Source of the DNA: CAWEQO01 sp963811225
Lineage (GTDB): Bacteria; Chloroflexota; Anaerolineae; Anaerolineales; Anaerolineaceae
DNA length: 64,000 nt
Direction: 5' to 3'
Assembly (NCBI GenBank): GCA_963811225.1
Contig: CAWEQO010000002.1
Span: forward strand, 186,001-250,000
Below the pieces are notes generated by a model that saw only the letters and a list, made by a program, of their open reading frames with translations, made no database searches and had not been told where the DNA came from. The position numbers and the translations under genes were made by a program. Positions 1-8,399 of this stretch are shown piece after piece; within the stretch, counting starts at the first letter, position 1, and each line of letters opens with the position of its first letter.

Positions 1-17
1 AAGAAGGGTTGATTGGG

Positions 18-107
18 GAGTGGGGAGCAGGGATTGGGCAATTAGGCAATTGGGGATTAGGGATCAGTGATCAATTCGCCCAATTGCCAAATCCCTACTC
101 CCCTCCC
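18..107. repeat. Short-motif inverted repeat at window edge
   Basis: The left arm is built of GGGATTGGG, CAATTAGG and GGGGAGTGGGG words. The right arm carries their complement (CCAATTGCC, AAATCCC, CTACTCCCC), so the stretch can fold back on itself. The same style of repeat recurs at 1704-1757 and 49618-49768. No coding function is visible. Confidence 0.5.
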
Positions 108-117
108 CCCTTAAATT

Positions 118-149
118 GAAACACCCGGTCTTTCAACCGGATGTTTGAT
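118..149 (-). terminator. Hairpin downstream of the first gene
   Basis: The arms AAACACCCGGT and ACCGGATGTTT surround a six-base loop. On the minus strand the stem is followed by CAATTT. It lies about 100 bases beyond the stop of the minus-strand gene ending at 256, so it may terminate that transcript. The T-tract is weak. Confidence 0.4.
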
Positions 150-255
150 AAAAGGGCATTATGTGCGGATATACCGTTAGGATCGGCTGTCACCCCCATT
201 TTTGCTACCGATAAAGCTCTTCACATCGGCTGCCCTTAGCCTGCAAATGGATGCC

Positions 256-975
256 TTAATCGTCGATGCTGCTGTCGACCTTCTCGGTGCGGGCTCTGAC
301 CGCTTTGGCGACCTGGTCGTTCAGCATCTTCCAAATTTGCGGTCGCGAACGCTCGCATTCCTCCAACGCCTGATGGATCGGGCGGACGTCTTCCCTGGCC
401 AGCAGTTCGGCGGTGCGCTGCGGGAAGGTGTACGAGCGGCTGGAGAAGACGAACAGCACCTTCTTCTCCTCAGTGCCCAGCAGGCCGCGCCGGCTCAGTC
501 CCTGCTGCACCATGGCGATCACCTCGTCCCAGGGGTTCGAAACCTCACGGCCCATCCACTGGTACACGAAGTTGTACACTTCATGGCGGTTCTTGTCGGC
601 CTTCAACTGCGGCGCCCGGCGGCACAGCTCGGATTCCAGTGTGCCTTGCGGCCAGGTGAAGCTTTGCCCGGAAGGCTCCAGGTACAGCGCATTGACCTTG
701 CCCAGTCCCAGCAGGCCGCGCTTCTGGCGGATTTCCAGCCGGATGACCCCGCGCTGCTCGTTGGTCAGGATGGCTGCGGCCATCATCTGCTGGACCAGCC
801 TGCTGCAGATCACCTCTTGCCCGTTGTGGATCAGCCGGGTGCGGTCGAGCAGCTTGCCCTTGGGCGAAAACTGTTCGCCGTGCAGCAGTACCAGCTCGCT
901 AGGGGTGAAGACGATCTCATCGGTGTTCATCGCGCTGTCCTTGGGCGTCTCGACGGTATTTGCGTTTTCGTTCAT
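256..975 (-). CDS. Conserved hypothetical protein, possibly GPP34-like
   Basis: The protein has 239 residues and no signal peptide or membrane segment, so it is probably cytoplasmic. The start is the first ATG, about ten bases after a GAAGGA ribosome site; a TACAAT -10-like hexamer lies just upstream, so the leader would be very short. An internal Met at residue 16 could also start it. The segment from about residue 22 (FTPSELVLLHGEQ) through a helical region ending in LSRRGLLG recalls the general layout of the GPP34 (Golgi phosphoprotein 3-like) family found in bacteria. The resemblance is weak and no catalytic motif can be named. The C-terminus is charged and ends in SSIDD. The neighbouring CBS gene lies on the same strand about 165 bases upstream, beyond a hairpin, so the two are probably transcribed separately. 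Confidence 0.75.
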   Translation of the reverse strand: MNENANTVETPKDSAMNTDEIVFTPSELVLLHGEQFSPKGKLLDRTRLIHNGQEVICSRLVQQMMAAAILTNEQRGVIRLEIRQKRGLLGLGKVNALYLEPSGQSFTWPQGTLESELCRRAPQLKADKNRHEVYNFVYQWMGREVSNPWDEVIAMVQQGLSRRGLLGTEEKKVLFVFSSRSYTFPQRTAELLAREDVRPIHQALEECERSRPQIWKMLNDQVAKAVRARTEKVDSSIDD

Positions 976-1086
976 CTGCTGAAATCCTTCTCTATTGTAC
1001 GGTTCTCAGGGCCGGGGAGCAAGGATGAATACAGGGTCACCCCCGGGTGATTCTGGACGAGTCCCTGTAAGTATACTTTTAAATGA

Positions 1087-1118
1087 CACAGCGGCGAGAG
1101 AGCTCCCTCGCCGCTGTG
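1087..1118 (-). terminator. Strong hairpin after the CBS gene
   Basis: A perfect 12-base stem (CACAGCGGCGAG with CTCGCCGCTGTG) surrounds an eight-base loop. It lies about 20 bases beyond the stop codon of the minus-strand CBS gene. On that strand it is followed by TCATTTAAAAG, a weak T-tract. Confidence 0.55.
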
Positions 1119-1140
1119 CCATCCGCTCCGCTGCCAAAAC

Positions 1141-1572
1141 CTACTTGCCGATCATGCGCCCTTCCAGATTTTTGATGGTCTGGCGCTGCTGATAAATGAC
1201 GTCTTTGATCACATCGCCGATCGAGATCACGCCGATCAGCCGGTCGTTTTCCATGACCGGCAGGTGGCGAATGTGCCGGGCGGTCATCGTCTCCATGCAT
1301 TCATTGACGGTTTGGTCGGGGTGGATGGTGTACACGTGGCTGGTCATGATGTCACGTACCGTGGTCTCTTTAGACGATTTGTTTTGCAGGATCACCTTGC
1401 GAGCGTAGTCACGCTCGGAGAGGATCCCCACCAGCTTATCGCCTTCCATCACCAACAGCGCGCCGACATCTTTAGACTGCATCAAGCGCAGTGCGTCATA
1501 TACGGTTGCGTCTGGAGAAACCGTCCAGACATCTGTACCCTTAATTTGCAGGATATGTCGAATCGTGTTCAT
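1141..1572 (-). CDS. CBS-pair domain protein
   Basis: This is a 143-residue stand-alone protein made of two CBS motifs (about residues 8-60 and 75-130). CBS pairs usually bind adenosine-containing ligands and regulate partner proteins; no fused catalytic domain is present. Typical features are DVGALLVMEGDKLVGILSE in the first repeat and RHLPVMENDRLIGVISIGD in the second. The start was set at the ATG preceded by CAGGAGGG rather than an upstream in-frame ATG six codons earlier. A close paralogue of similar length lies at 56489-56920; both begin M-N-x-I-R and share the sequence around VISIGDV. The leader contains a hairpin at 1622-1656 and a hairpin follows the stop, so it appears monocistronic. 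Its partner is unknown. Confidence 0.9.
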   Translation of the reverse strand: MNTIRHILQIKGTDVWTVSPDATVYDALRLMQSKDVGALLVMEGDKLVGILSERDYARKVILQNKSSKETTVRDIMTSHVYTIHPDQTVNECMETMTARHIRHLPVMENDRLIGVISIGDVIKDVIYQQRQTIKNLEGRMIGK

Positions 1573-1621
1573 GCTACCCTCCTGTAACAATGCCGGCTGA
1601 ACAAGGAGTGTTCAAAAAGAA

Positions 1622-1656
1622 CTGTTTTGTGCGCTGCGGGTCCGCTCACAAAACAG
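1622..1656. other. Hairpin upstream of the CBS gene
   Basis: The ten-base arms CTGTTTTGTG and CACAAAACAG surround a 15-base loop. On the minus strand the stem is followed by TTCTTTTTG. It lies about 50 bases upstream of the CBS start, so it could be a leader hairpin or a terminator of an upstream transcript. Confidence 0.35.
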
Positions 1657-1703
1657 CGCTTTTGGATACTCGATAAAAAGATTGTATCTCAGGTTAGAGG
1701 CAA

Positions 1704-1757
1704 ATGCAAATCGGGCGATTGGGCAATTGGGTGATTGTGGGCCTGATATTGGGGTGA
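1704..1757. repeat. Short GGGCGATTGGG-type repeat
   Basis: This is a run of degenerate words related to GGGCAATTGGG and GGTGATT. It is similar to the arms at 18-107 and 49618-49768 and non-coding on both strands. It lies between the divergent CBS and secreted-protein genes. Confidence 0.4.
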
Positions 1758-1932
1758 TTTGGGCCGTGTTTGCGCTAATTACAGGCCTGTGGGCCCGGCT
1801 CTCCTTACATTCCTGCAAATAATACCAATGGATTATTGCCTTTCTCGGCCGGTTCCTTTAATCTGGAGGCAAGCTTTTCAGCTTCCCGGTCATTCCGGCT
1901 TCATCTTATTAAAGGGAAAGGGAGAGCATCCT

Positions 1933-3393
1933 ATGAAACGAGCAGTTATCCTGGCGGTCTTCATCGCCCTGCTCTCGACCCTGGCGCTTCCGGGCTCACT
2001 CCCGGCTGAGGCCTCCGCCACACCCACGTGGACCTCAATCGTCGCTTATTTCAACCCAAACCCCGCGCCTGTTGGCGGACCGGATGAACTGGGCATCGTC
2101 GTGTACAGCGAGGATGACGACAAGGCGCTCTCGCTGCCGCAAGACGTCCAAATGGCGCCGTACCAATCGGGCACCCTGCTGATCGGCAAGATCATCGGCG
2201 AACAGGGCTTCAAGGGCTCGGCGGTGATCAGCTCCAGCACGCAGGTGGTGGCGGTTTACAAACAGGCTCCGGCCGATAACGCCCCCTACAGCCCCATCGT
2301 GTACACATCGTTCGATATGTCGCAAGCCGGCCAGGGCAGGATCTACATCCCTGGGGTGCAGCGCACGACCGCATACGACACGGAGATCGGCGTGCAGAAC
2401 ATCGAGACGGCCAGCGTTGTCATGACCCCCCACTTCTATGGGGAAGACGGCAGCGAGCGGGTCTACGATCCGGTCGTCGTGGCCGGCAGCCACTCGTACG
2501 TTTTCAAAGCATCCGACTACGTCGAGGAAGAATTCTACGGCTCGGTGGTGATCGAGTCCCGGTTGGAGATCACCCAAATGGAGTCACGCCTGGTGGCTGC
2601 GGCCCAAGAGGTGCAGGGCGGCGGGCGGCGGGCCTATGCTTACGAGGGCGTTTCCACCGGCGCTACGGAACTGATGATGCCAGAGGCAGGCTGCCAGTCG
2701 GGAGACATTCAGAAAACCAGCATCTATGCCGTGCAGAACCTGGGCATCAACCCCACCAACGTCAGCGTGGATTACTACTTCTACGATGCGAATCAGAATC
2801 TCCAGGTGGTCACCAGCGCTGCGAAGCAAATCCAACCCAATTTCAGCGCCCGCTTCAGCCCTTGCGACGAAGACGTGGCCGATCAGCTGGCGGATATCGA
2901 CTACATGACCGCCGTGGTCCGCTCCGACAGCGAGATCATCGCGGCGGTATGCCGCATGACCGCCGGCAACGGCCTGGCGACGGCCTTCCTGGGCCAGGCG
3001 CTGCCGCACTCTGCGGGCGACTTCGTCACCTTGCTGCCGTACGTGGAATGGTCGTCCTCAGAAGACGGTATCCATACCGAGATCCGGGTGCTGAACCCCA
3101 ACGATGATATGGCCGACCGCGTCACCATCGAATACTACAACCGCAAAGGCAGTCTGGTCGCAGAACATGCAATCGGCTCGACCGCCGGTGAAGGGCCCAT
3201 CCCGCCTCACGGCGTGCGCATGTCGAGCCCGAACACCCAACGCATCATCGGGAAGCGCGGCTTCACCGGCGCGGTGATCATCCGCAGCAGCGTGCCGATC
3301 GTGGCGTTGGCTCGGGTGACCCGCTCGGTGGATGTGGACAACTTCACCGTCTTAGGTGACGATTACAGCGGCATCCCCTACAACTTCAAGTGA
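1933..3393 (+). CDS. Secreted protein of unknown function
   Basis: The product is 486 residues, starting at an ATG behind GGGAGAG; the open frame upstream to 1759 lacks a ribosome site. Residues 1-29 form a classical signal peptide (MKRAVILAVFIALLSTLAL, then PAEASA). The mature protein appears to be a series of beta-sandwich-like units, with recurring patterns such as GFKGSAVISSSTQVVAV, FYGSVVIES and GFTGAVIIRSSVPIVALA. These look like internally repeated structural or adhesive domains. No catalytic motif was recognised. It lies immediately upstream of a small lipoprotein gene (next ATG 8 bases after the stop) and a secreted protease, all on the same strand, suggesting a co-expressed cell-surface set. 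The function is unknown. Confidence 0.8.
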   Translation: MKRAVILAVFIALLSTLALPGSLPAEASATPTWTSIVAYFNPNPAPVGGPDELGIVVYSEDDDKALSLPQDVQMAPYQSGTLLIGKIIGEQGFKGSAVISSSTQVVAVYKQAPADNAPYSPIVYTSFDMSQAGQGRIYIPGVQRTTAYDTEIGVQNIETASVVMTPHFYGEDGSERVYDPVVVAGSHSYVFKASDYVEEEFYGSVVIESRLEITQMESRLVAAAQEVQGGGRRAYAYEGVSTGATELMMPEAGCQSGDIQKTSIYAVQNLGINPTNVSVDYYFYDANQNLQVVTSAAKQIQPNFSARFSPCDEDVADQLADIDYMTAVVRSDSEIIAAVCRMTAGNGLATAFLGQALPHSAGDFVTLLPYVEWSSSEDGIHTEIRVLNPNDDMADRVTIEYYNRKGSLVAEHAIGSTAGEGPIPPHGVRMSSPNTQRIIGKRGFTGAVIIRSSVPIVALARVTRSVDVDNFTVLGDDYSGIPYNFK

Positions 3394-3401
3394 TTGACGC
3401 C

Positions 3402-3833
3402 ATGAAACGCAAACTCTCCCTGATCTTCCTGCTTCTCCTGGGGCTGTGCGCGGCCTGCTCGGGGAACCCCGGCGAGGCCCAGACGCCCACACCCATCCAG
3501 CCTGCGCTGGGTTACGGCGGCATCGTTGGGCAGCTGGCGGAACTCCCCGTGGAATGGAAGCAGAAGCCGCTGCAGTTGTATGCTGCGCCTTTTCTCAACA
3601 GCGGCGACGGCCAGGGGATCTTCATGCTGGAACCCGACGTGCACCCCTCCGGGGAGGTCGGCGGGAACGGTACCTTTCAAGTGAACGACGTGCCGCCCGG
3701 CGAGTACGTGCTGGTGGCCGGGCCCACCCCAGAGGAAGCCCGCCTGCTGGTGGATGCGCAGCAGCAGACCGAAGTGGTCACGGTTTACGCAAATCAGGTG
3801 CTCGAATTGGGCGCCTTAGATATTTCAGAATAA
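3402..3833 (+). CDS. Small lipoprotein with carboxypeptidase-regulatory-like fold
   Basis: The protein has 143 residues. The N-terminus MKRKLSLIFLLLLGLCAAC is a lipoprotein-type signal, although the residue at -3 of the likely lipid-modified Cys is itself Cys, which is unusual. The mature part has a proline/threonine linker followed by a beta-rich domain with GTFQVNDVPPGEYVLVAG. That motif is typical of carboxypeptidase regulatory-like or SpaA-like prealbumin-type domains. ATG 3402 was chosen over an in-frame GTG four codons earlier. The gene follows the preceding secreted-protein gene by 8 bases and is 53 bases upstream of a secreted subtilase. It is probably surface-anchored; binding partner unknown. 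Confidence 0.75.
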   Translation: MKRKLSLIFLLLLGLCAACSGNPGEAQTPTPIQPALGYGGIVGQLAELPVEWKQKPLQLYAAPFLNSGDGQGIFMLEPDVHPSGEVGGNGTFQVNDVPPGEYVLVAGPTPEEARLLVDAQQQTEVVTVYANQVLELGALDISE

Positions 3834-3886
3834 TCACTCTGTTCGGTGTATCAACGCAGAAACAGACAAGTCCATGGAGGCTTACA

Positions 3887-6544
3887 ATGAAACGCTTTGT
3901 CTACTCCGTCCTTCTCGTCCTGCTCGTGGCCGCCTTGCTGCCGGTGCAGCAGCCCGCCGCAGCCCAGCCAATGACGGAAGAGGTGGATCGAAACGCCCTA
4001 TTCGTCCCCGGCGAACTGGTGGTCACCTTCAACGAGAATCTCTCTACCCGCACCGTGCATGCCAAAGCCGCTGCGATGGCCGGTCAAGTCGGCGCAGCGG
4101 TCATCGACCAGTTCGATAACGTCGCGCTGCTCTCGTTCGACCCCGACGCGGATGTGGCGGCGTTGTCTTCGAGGATCTCTTCGGCCAACAGTGTGGTCCG
4201 GGCGCAGCCAAACTACGTCTATTGGATCCCTGAGGACAGCAGCACAGAGAGCAGCCCTTACCCGGTTAGTCAATACACCCTTAAATCGCCAGACGGGCGC
4301 AAGGTTGCGCTCAACTGGGATGAGGTGGCGCAGATGCGCAGCCGCCACAAGGTTGGCTCGCGCTTGCGCACGATGTCCACCTACCCGACCGAGTTCACCA
4401 GTGGCCCGATCGACGGCGCCCTGTGGGGCTGGGATAAGGTGCAGGCCGACCTGATCTGGTCGGATTCCAAGGCCACCGGCTACGTTTGCTTGCTGGATAC
4501 CGGGGTGGATTTTAACCATCCCGACCTCAAGGGCATGGTCATCAACGGGCCCGATATGGTGAACAACGACAGCCGCTCCGACGATGACAACGGTCACGGC
4601 ACGCACATTGCGGGCATCATCTCCGCCAAGATCAACAGCGGTGACGGCACCGCCGTGGGCGTCTCGAAGACCAAGGTCTACTCGGTCAAGGTGTTGAATG
4701 CCCAGGGATACGGCACCACCTACAACATCGCCGCCGGTCTGAAAACCTGCATGAAGAACTCGTACGTCAAAGTCATCAACATGTCCTTTGGCATGGACGA
4801 GCCCGACCCGCTGATCAAAAGCTATGTTACCAAGACCGTCATCGAAAAGAAGAAACTGATCGTCGCTGCGGCCGGGAATAACACGTCCAGCGGCCGCACC
4901 TATCCGGCCGGTTGGGCGGATGACGGCGAGATCGGCAAGGGCGTGATCGCAGTTGCGGCCGCCAGCGGGCCTTCACCCTACCCGGTTTGGGTGGACCGTA
5001 ACCACGACAGCAATGTCAGCGCGTCCACCGACCCGGCCGAACGGGAGGTCTTCACCTCCACCGAGTGCGCCTTCGGCCAGGCGAACTCCCTGGGCGATGC
5101 GGTCGGCACCAACTATGGGGCCTGGGTCGATATGGCTGCCCCGGGTGAGAACATCTACTCCACCACCCCGGTCAATTACCCGTTCTACCTGAACTATTAC
5201 AACAACGTGGCATCCGGTTACGCTTACCTGAGCGGCACCTCGATGGCTGCCGGCTTCGTCTCGGGCGCAGCAGCCCGGGTGATGACGACCCTGAACAGCG
5301 CCGATGCCGGGATGCCCAAGGGTCTCAAAGATCGGTTGATCGACGGGGGAGAGCCGCTGCAGCTTGCGGTCGACACCTTCCTCCTCGACGGGACCGCCGG
5401 TTACAACAATGCCTCGCGCACCCTTACGGTTGGCGGCGACCCAATCGCTTACGGCCAGCCCTTCGCGCCCGATCCAGACGATGCGGATCTTAAGGTCGTG
5501 ATGGCGCCCTTCTGCTGGCCGACCACCGGCGGCGCTTTCGGCGCAGACCAGGACATGAGCAGCGCGGTCTATCTGAACGTGGCCAAATCGATGAAGCGCG
5601 GCGCCCTGATCGCCGAGGTCAAGGACGCCTTCAGCGCTCTGCCGACCTCTGGCGCAAATGTCTCAGCGATCATGAGCGGCGTCACTTATGATACGTCCAT
5701 CAGCAGCGGCTCGCCGTTCTTGGTGTTGATCAACCTGCCGGTTGGAATCAAGAACTACGACTTGAAAGTGTCGAAGTACGGCTCGACCACCGGTTACCAG
5801 TACTTCAATCGAGATGTCGCGGTAACCGCCGGCAAGCCCTATTTCGACGATTACAGCACGGTTAGCCTGCCATCGAGCAAAAACATGCACGTCGTGCTCG
5901 ACTGGCTGAACCCGAAGGTCGGCCCCCTGGGTGACCCGGTTGTCACTGTGGACCTCGACCTGTACATGTCCGCTCCGACCAATTCGGGCTGCGTGACCGG
6001 TGCGTCTACCTCCACCTGCGTGATCGGCACGGAAGGCATGTGGGACGAGACCACGCACAAGTATGAGCTGGATTCCTACCTGTCCGACCGCTTCTTCGGC
6101 ATGGGCACGCTGCTCGCCAAGGAATGGTTCGACGGCAGCTGGTCGCCTTTCGCCATCCACAACATCGACGGCGTCAGCACCACCACGGATCAAGAGCCGA
6201 TCGCGGTTGCGCCGAGCGAATCGATCACGCTGGGCACCGCTCGCACCTCGCGGAGCACCCCGTACTATTACCCGGCGTACTCCGGCGTCTACAATTTCTG
6301 GGTCACCGACAACAGTCCCGCGTTCGACTGGACCCAAGGCTACCTCGACAACGACCCCAAAAGCGATTTCTTCGTCGCACCGGTGGTGCGCTACTGGTCG
6401 AAGGGGATCATCATGGAGACGGTCAAGCTGTCCAGCAGCGGTGCGAGCTGTAACGGCTCGGCGCAGTGGTGGCGGGTGATGGACCTGAGCGGTTCCAGCG
6501 GCAAGACCACCCCGGTCAACAACTGCACGGACACACTTCCGTAA
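3887..6544 (+). CDS. Secreted S8 (subtilisin-like) serine protease
   Basis: The product is 885 residues, starting at the ATG preceded by ATGGAGG; the open frame runs much further upstream but the signal peptide begins here (MKRFVYSVLLVLLVAALLP, cleavage near PAAAQP). A prodomain of the I9/fervidolysin type follows (FVPGELVVTFNENL to VRAQPNYVYWIP). The catalytic triad is visible: Asp204 in LLDTGVDFNHPDL, His237 in GHGTHIAGI and Ser452 in SGTSMAAG, with the oxyanion Asn in VAAAGNN. About 400 residues of beta-rich C-terminal sequence follow, without a membrane anchor, so the enzyme is probably released or loosely bound. It is the third gene of a secreted-protein cluster and ends at a clear terminator. 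The family hydrolyses peptide bonds; the substrate here is unknown. Confidence 0.93.
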   Translation: MKRFVYSVLLVLLVAALLPVQQPAAAQPMTEEVDRNALFVPGELVVTFNENLSTRTVHAKAAAMAGQVGAAVIDQFDNVALLSFDPDADVAALSSRISSANSVVRAQPNYVYWIPEDSSTESSPYPVSQYTLKSPDGRKVALNWDEVAQMRSRHKVGSRLRTMSTYPTEFTSGPIDGALWGWDKVQADLIWSDSKATGYVCLLDTGVDFNHPDLKGMVINGPDMVNNDSRSDDDNGHGTHIAGIISAKINSGDGTAVGVSKTKVYSVKVLNAQGYGTTYNIAAGLKTCMKNSYVKVINMSFGMDEPDPLIKSYVTKTVIEKKKLIVAAAGNNTSSGRTYPAGWADDGEIGKGVIAVAAASGPSPYPVWVDRNHDSNVSASTDPAEREVFTSTECAFGQANSLGDAVGTNYGAWVDMAAPGENIYSTTPVNYPFYLNYYNNVASGYAYLSGTSMAAGFVSGAAARVMTTLNSADAGMPKGLKDRLIDGGEPLQLAVDTFLLDGTAGYNNASRTLTVGGDPIAYGQPFAPDPDDADLKVVMAPFCWPTTGGAFGADQDMSSAVYLNVAKSMKRGALIAEVKDAFSALPTSGANVSAIMSGVTYDTSISSGSPFLVLINLPVGIKNYDLKVSKYGSTTGYQYFNRDVAVTAGKPYFDDYSTVSLPSSKNMHVVLDWLNPKVGPLGDPVVTVDLDLYMSAPTNSGCVTGASTSTCVIGTEGMWDETTHKYELDSYLSDRFFGMGTLLAKEWFDGSWSPFAIHNIDGVSTTTDQEPIAVAPSESITLGTARTSRSTPYYYPAYSGVYNFWVTDNSPAFDWTQGYLDNDPKSDFFVAPVVRYWSKGIIMETVKLSSSGASCNGSAQWWRVMDLSGSSGKTTPVNNCTDTLP

Positions 6545-6567
6545 CCAACCGGTTTGTAGGTAAGAAC

Positions 6568-6610
6568 AACTCCCAGGGCTCTGGTTCCAGAACCCTGGGA
6601 GTTATTGTTT
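6568..6610 (+). terminator. Intrinsic terminator of the protease gene
   Basis: The eleven-base arms AACTCCCAGGG and CCCTGGGAGTT are followed by ATTGTTTGTT. It lies 24 bases beyond the protease stop codon. Confidence 0.8.
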
Positions 6611-6675
6611 GTTGCGTATCTCGTGCGCCTTTTCTTCGAATGGCTGGCCGGGATCGGCCGGTCCCACAGCCCCAG

Positions 6676-7675
6676 GCAATCACGCATTTTGGCCGAAGGG
6701 AATAGGGCCTTCGTGTTTTCCTTGGAAATGGTTCTGGTGGATTATCGGGGCATGGCTTCGTATTGGTTAAATTGTGTTGTCTTGCGCATAACGGGGGACG
6801 GGGGCACGGCTTCGTATTGGCTCAAATTTGTGGTCTTGCGTTACCCGCCGTGCCCCTACCGGTTCAATCCTGCCATGCCCTGATGGTTATCACGCATTTT
6901 GGCCGAAAGGGGACAAGGGCGAGGGTGATTTCCCCAGGGGATAGACGATCGATAACCACCGGGGCGCGGCGGGTAACGCCAAACCACAGGATTTTACCGG
7001 TAGGGGCACGGCGGGTAACGCAAGACAACAAATTTGAGCCGGTAGGGGCACGGCGGGTAATGCAAGACAAGATAATTGAGCCAATACGCAGCCGTGCCCC
7101 GATGGCAATGACGCAATTTGGCCGAAGGGAAAAGGATCATCGTTGTTTTCCTTGGAAATGGTTCTGGCGGATTATCGGGGCACGGCTTCGTATTGGTTAA
7201 ATTACGTTGTCTTGCGTTACCCGCCGTGCCCCTACCGGTTCAATCTGCATTTCCGCCATTCCCACAATGCCCCTGTCCCTCTGTAATGCACAAAACCACA
7301 GGATCGTGTAGGGGCACGGCGAGTAACGCAAGACGAGATAATTTAACCAATACGAAGCCGTGCCCCGCCCCCCATAATGCGCGAGACAACAGGCGTTAAC
7401 CAATACGCAGCCATGCCCCGATGGTAATCACGCATTTTGGCCGAAGGGAAAAGGATCATCGTTGTTTTCCTTGGAAATGGTTCTGTTGGATTATCGGGGC
7501 ACGGCTTCGTATTGGTTAACGCCTGTTGTCTCGCGCATTATTGGGACGGGGGCACGGCTGCGTATTGGTTAACGCCTGTTGTCTTGCGTATTAATGGGGA
7601 CGGGGGCACGGCTTCGTATTGGTTAACGCCTGTTGTCTTGCGTTACTCGCCGTGCCCCTACCGATTCAATCCGCA
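6676..7675. repeat. Array of GGGGCACGGC-type dispersed repeats
   Basis: About 1 kb consists of shuffled copies of three modules in both orientations. Module A is GGGGCACGGCGGGTAACGC followed by AAGAC. Module B is CCAATACGAAGCCGTGCCCC. Module C begins ATCACGCATTTTGGCCGAA and runs into a GGAAATGGTTCTG segment. Adjacent A and B copies form palindromes around GCACGGC/GCCGTGC. The same modules recur at 20008-20208, 60821-60871 and 62124-62610. The array has no convincing gene, and its right edge runs into the 3' end of the sortase gene. No transposase belonging to the repeats is visible. Confidence 0.85.
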
Positions 7676-8399
7676 TTTCCGCCCTTGCCCTGGGGAACGC
7701 CACCACCACCACCCGGTGCGTGTTGTTGTCCGGCGGCCAGCACGAGATGAGCGCCAGCCGCGGCGTCAGGCCGGGGGAGAGGTACTGCTTGTAGGCCGCC
7801 CGGTCGGCATCGCCCTGCAGCACGGGCAGGATGGTGACCTCGTCGACCTCGTAGACCCAATCGCGCTGGCCGGTGCTCAGCGTGATCAGGTCGCCCGGCT
7901 GCACGTCCGCCAGGTTCTGGAACACTCTGGAATTGATGTTGTTGTGGCCGTACAGGATCACGGTTCCGTCGGGGTCGCCCGGCAGCGCGCTGCCCAGCGC
8001 CCAGCCCACCCTGGCCCCCGGCGACTCCCACTCCACCGCCAGGGGATCGTCGGGCGAGGGGTCGGGCTGCCAGCCGACCGGCGTGACCGGGGCGTACACA
8101 TCGATGGAGTCGATGCGCGCCCACTCGATCAGGCGGTCGCCGTACTCGCTGCGGGCCAGGTCGGCCGGGTCGGACGGCAGGGGCGCGGCGGTCGGCTCGG
8201 GCAGGGCCGTGGCGGTTGGGTCGGGCAGCGGCGGGGGCGTCTCGCCGGCGCGCGTCAGCACCGGCGGCGGCAGGCTGGCAGGCTGGACGTTCGGGGCCGC
8301 CGGCCGCGGCGTGCAGCCTGCCAGCAGGGCCAGGGCCAGGATGAGCGGCGCCCAGCCGGCTTTCCCCGGTCGTCTCCGGAGCTTGCCTGGGTGTGGCAT
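7623..8399 (-). CDS. Sortase family transpeptidase
   Basis: The product is 258 residues. The start ATG overlaps the stop codon of the upstream protease gene (TAATG), implying translational coupling. The N-terminus has a hydrophobic segment ending in a lipobox-like LLAGC (Cys29), followed by a long proline-rich linker, so the enzyme is anchored outside the membrane. The sortase core shows His152 in ILYGHNN, Cys220 in LISCWPP and Arg229 in THRVVVVA, the expected catalytic His-Cys-Arg set. Sortases cleave LPXTG-like signals and join proteins to the cell surface. The neighbouring protease carries such a C-terminal signal and is the likely substrate. The last dozen or so residues (VGARRVTQDNRR) and the stop codon come from the dispersed repeat array, so the native C-terminus seems to have been replaced. 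Confidence 0.88.
   Translation of the reverse strand: MPHPGKLRRRPGKAGWAPLILALALLAGCTPRPAAPNVQPASLPPPVLTRAGETPPPLPDPTATALPEPTAAPLPSDPADLARSEYGDRLIEWARIDSIDVYAPVTPVGWQPDPSPDDPLAVEWESPGARVGWALGSALPGDPDGTVILYGHNNINSRVFQNLADVQPGDLITLSTGQRDWVYEVDEVTILPVLQGDADRAAYKQYLSPGLTPRLALISCWPPDNNTHRVVVVAFPRARAEMRIESVGARRVTQDNRR

Noticed and set aside
6676..7675. CRISPR-like array of repeats
   Set aside because: Unit spacing and orientation vary, there are no regular spacers of constant length and no cas genes.
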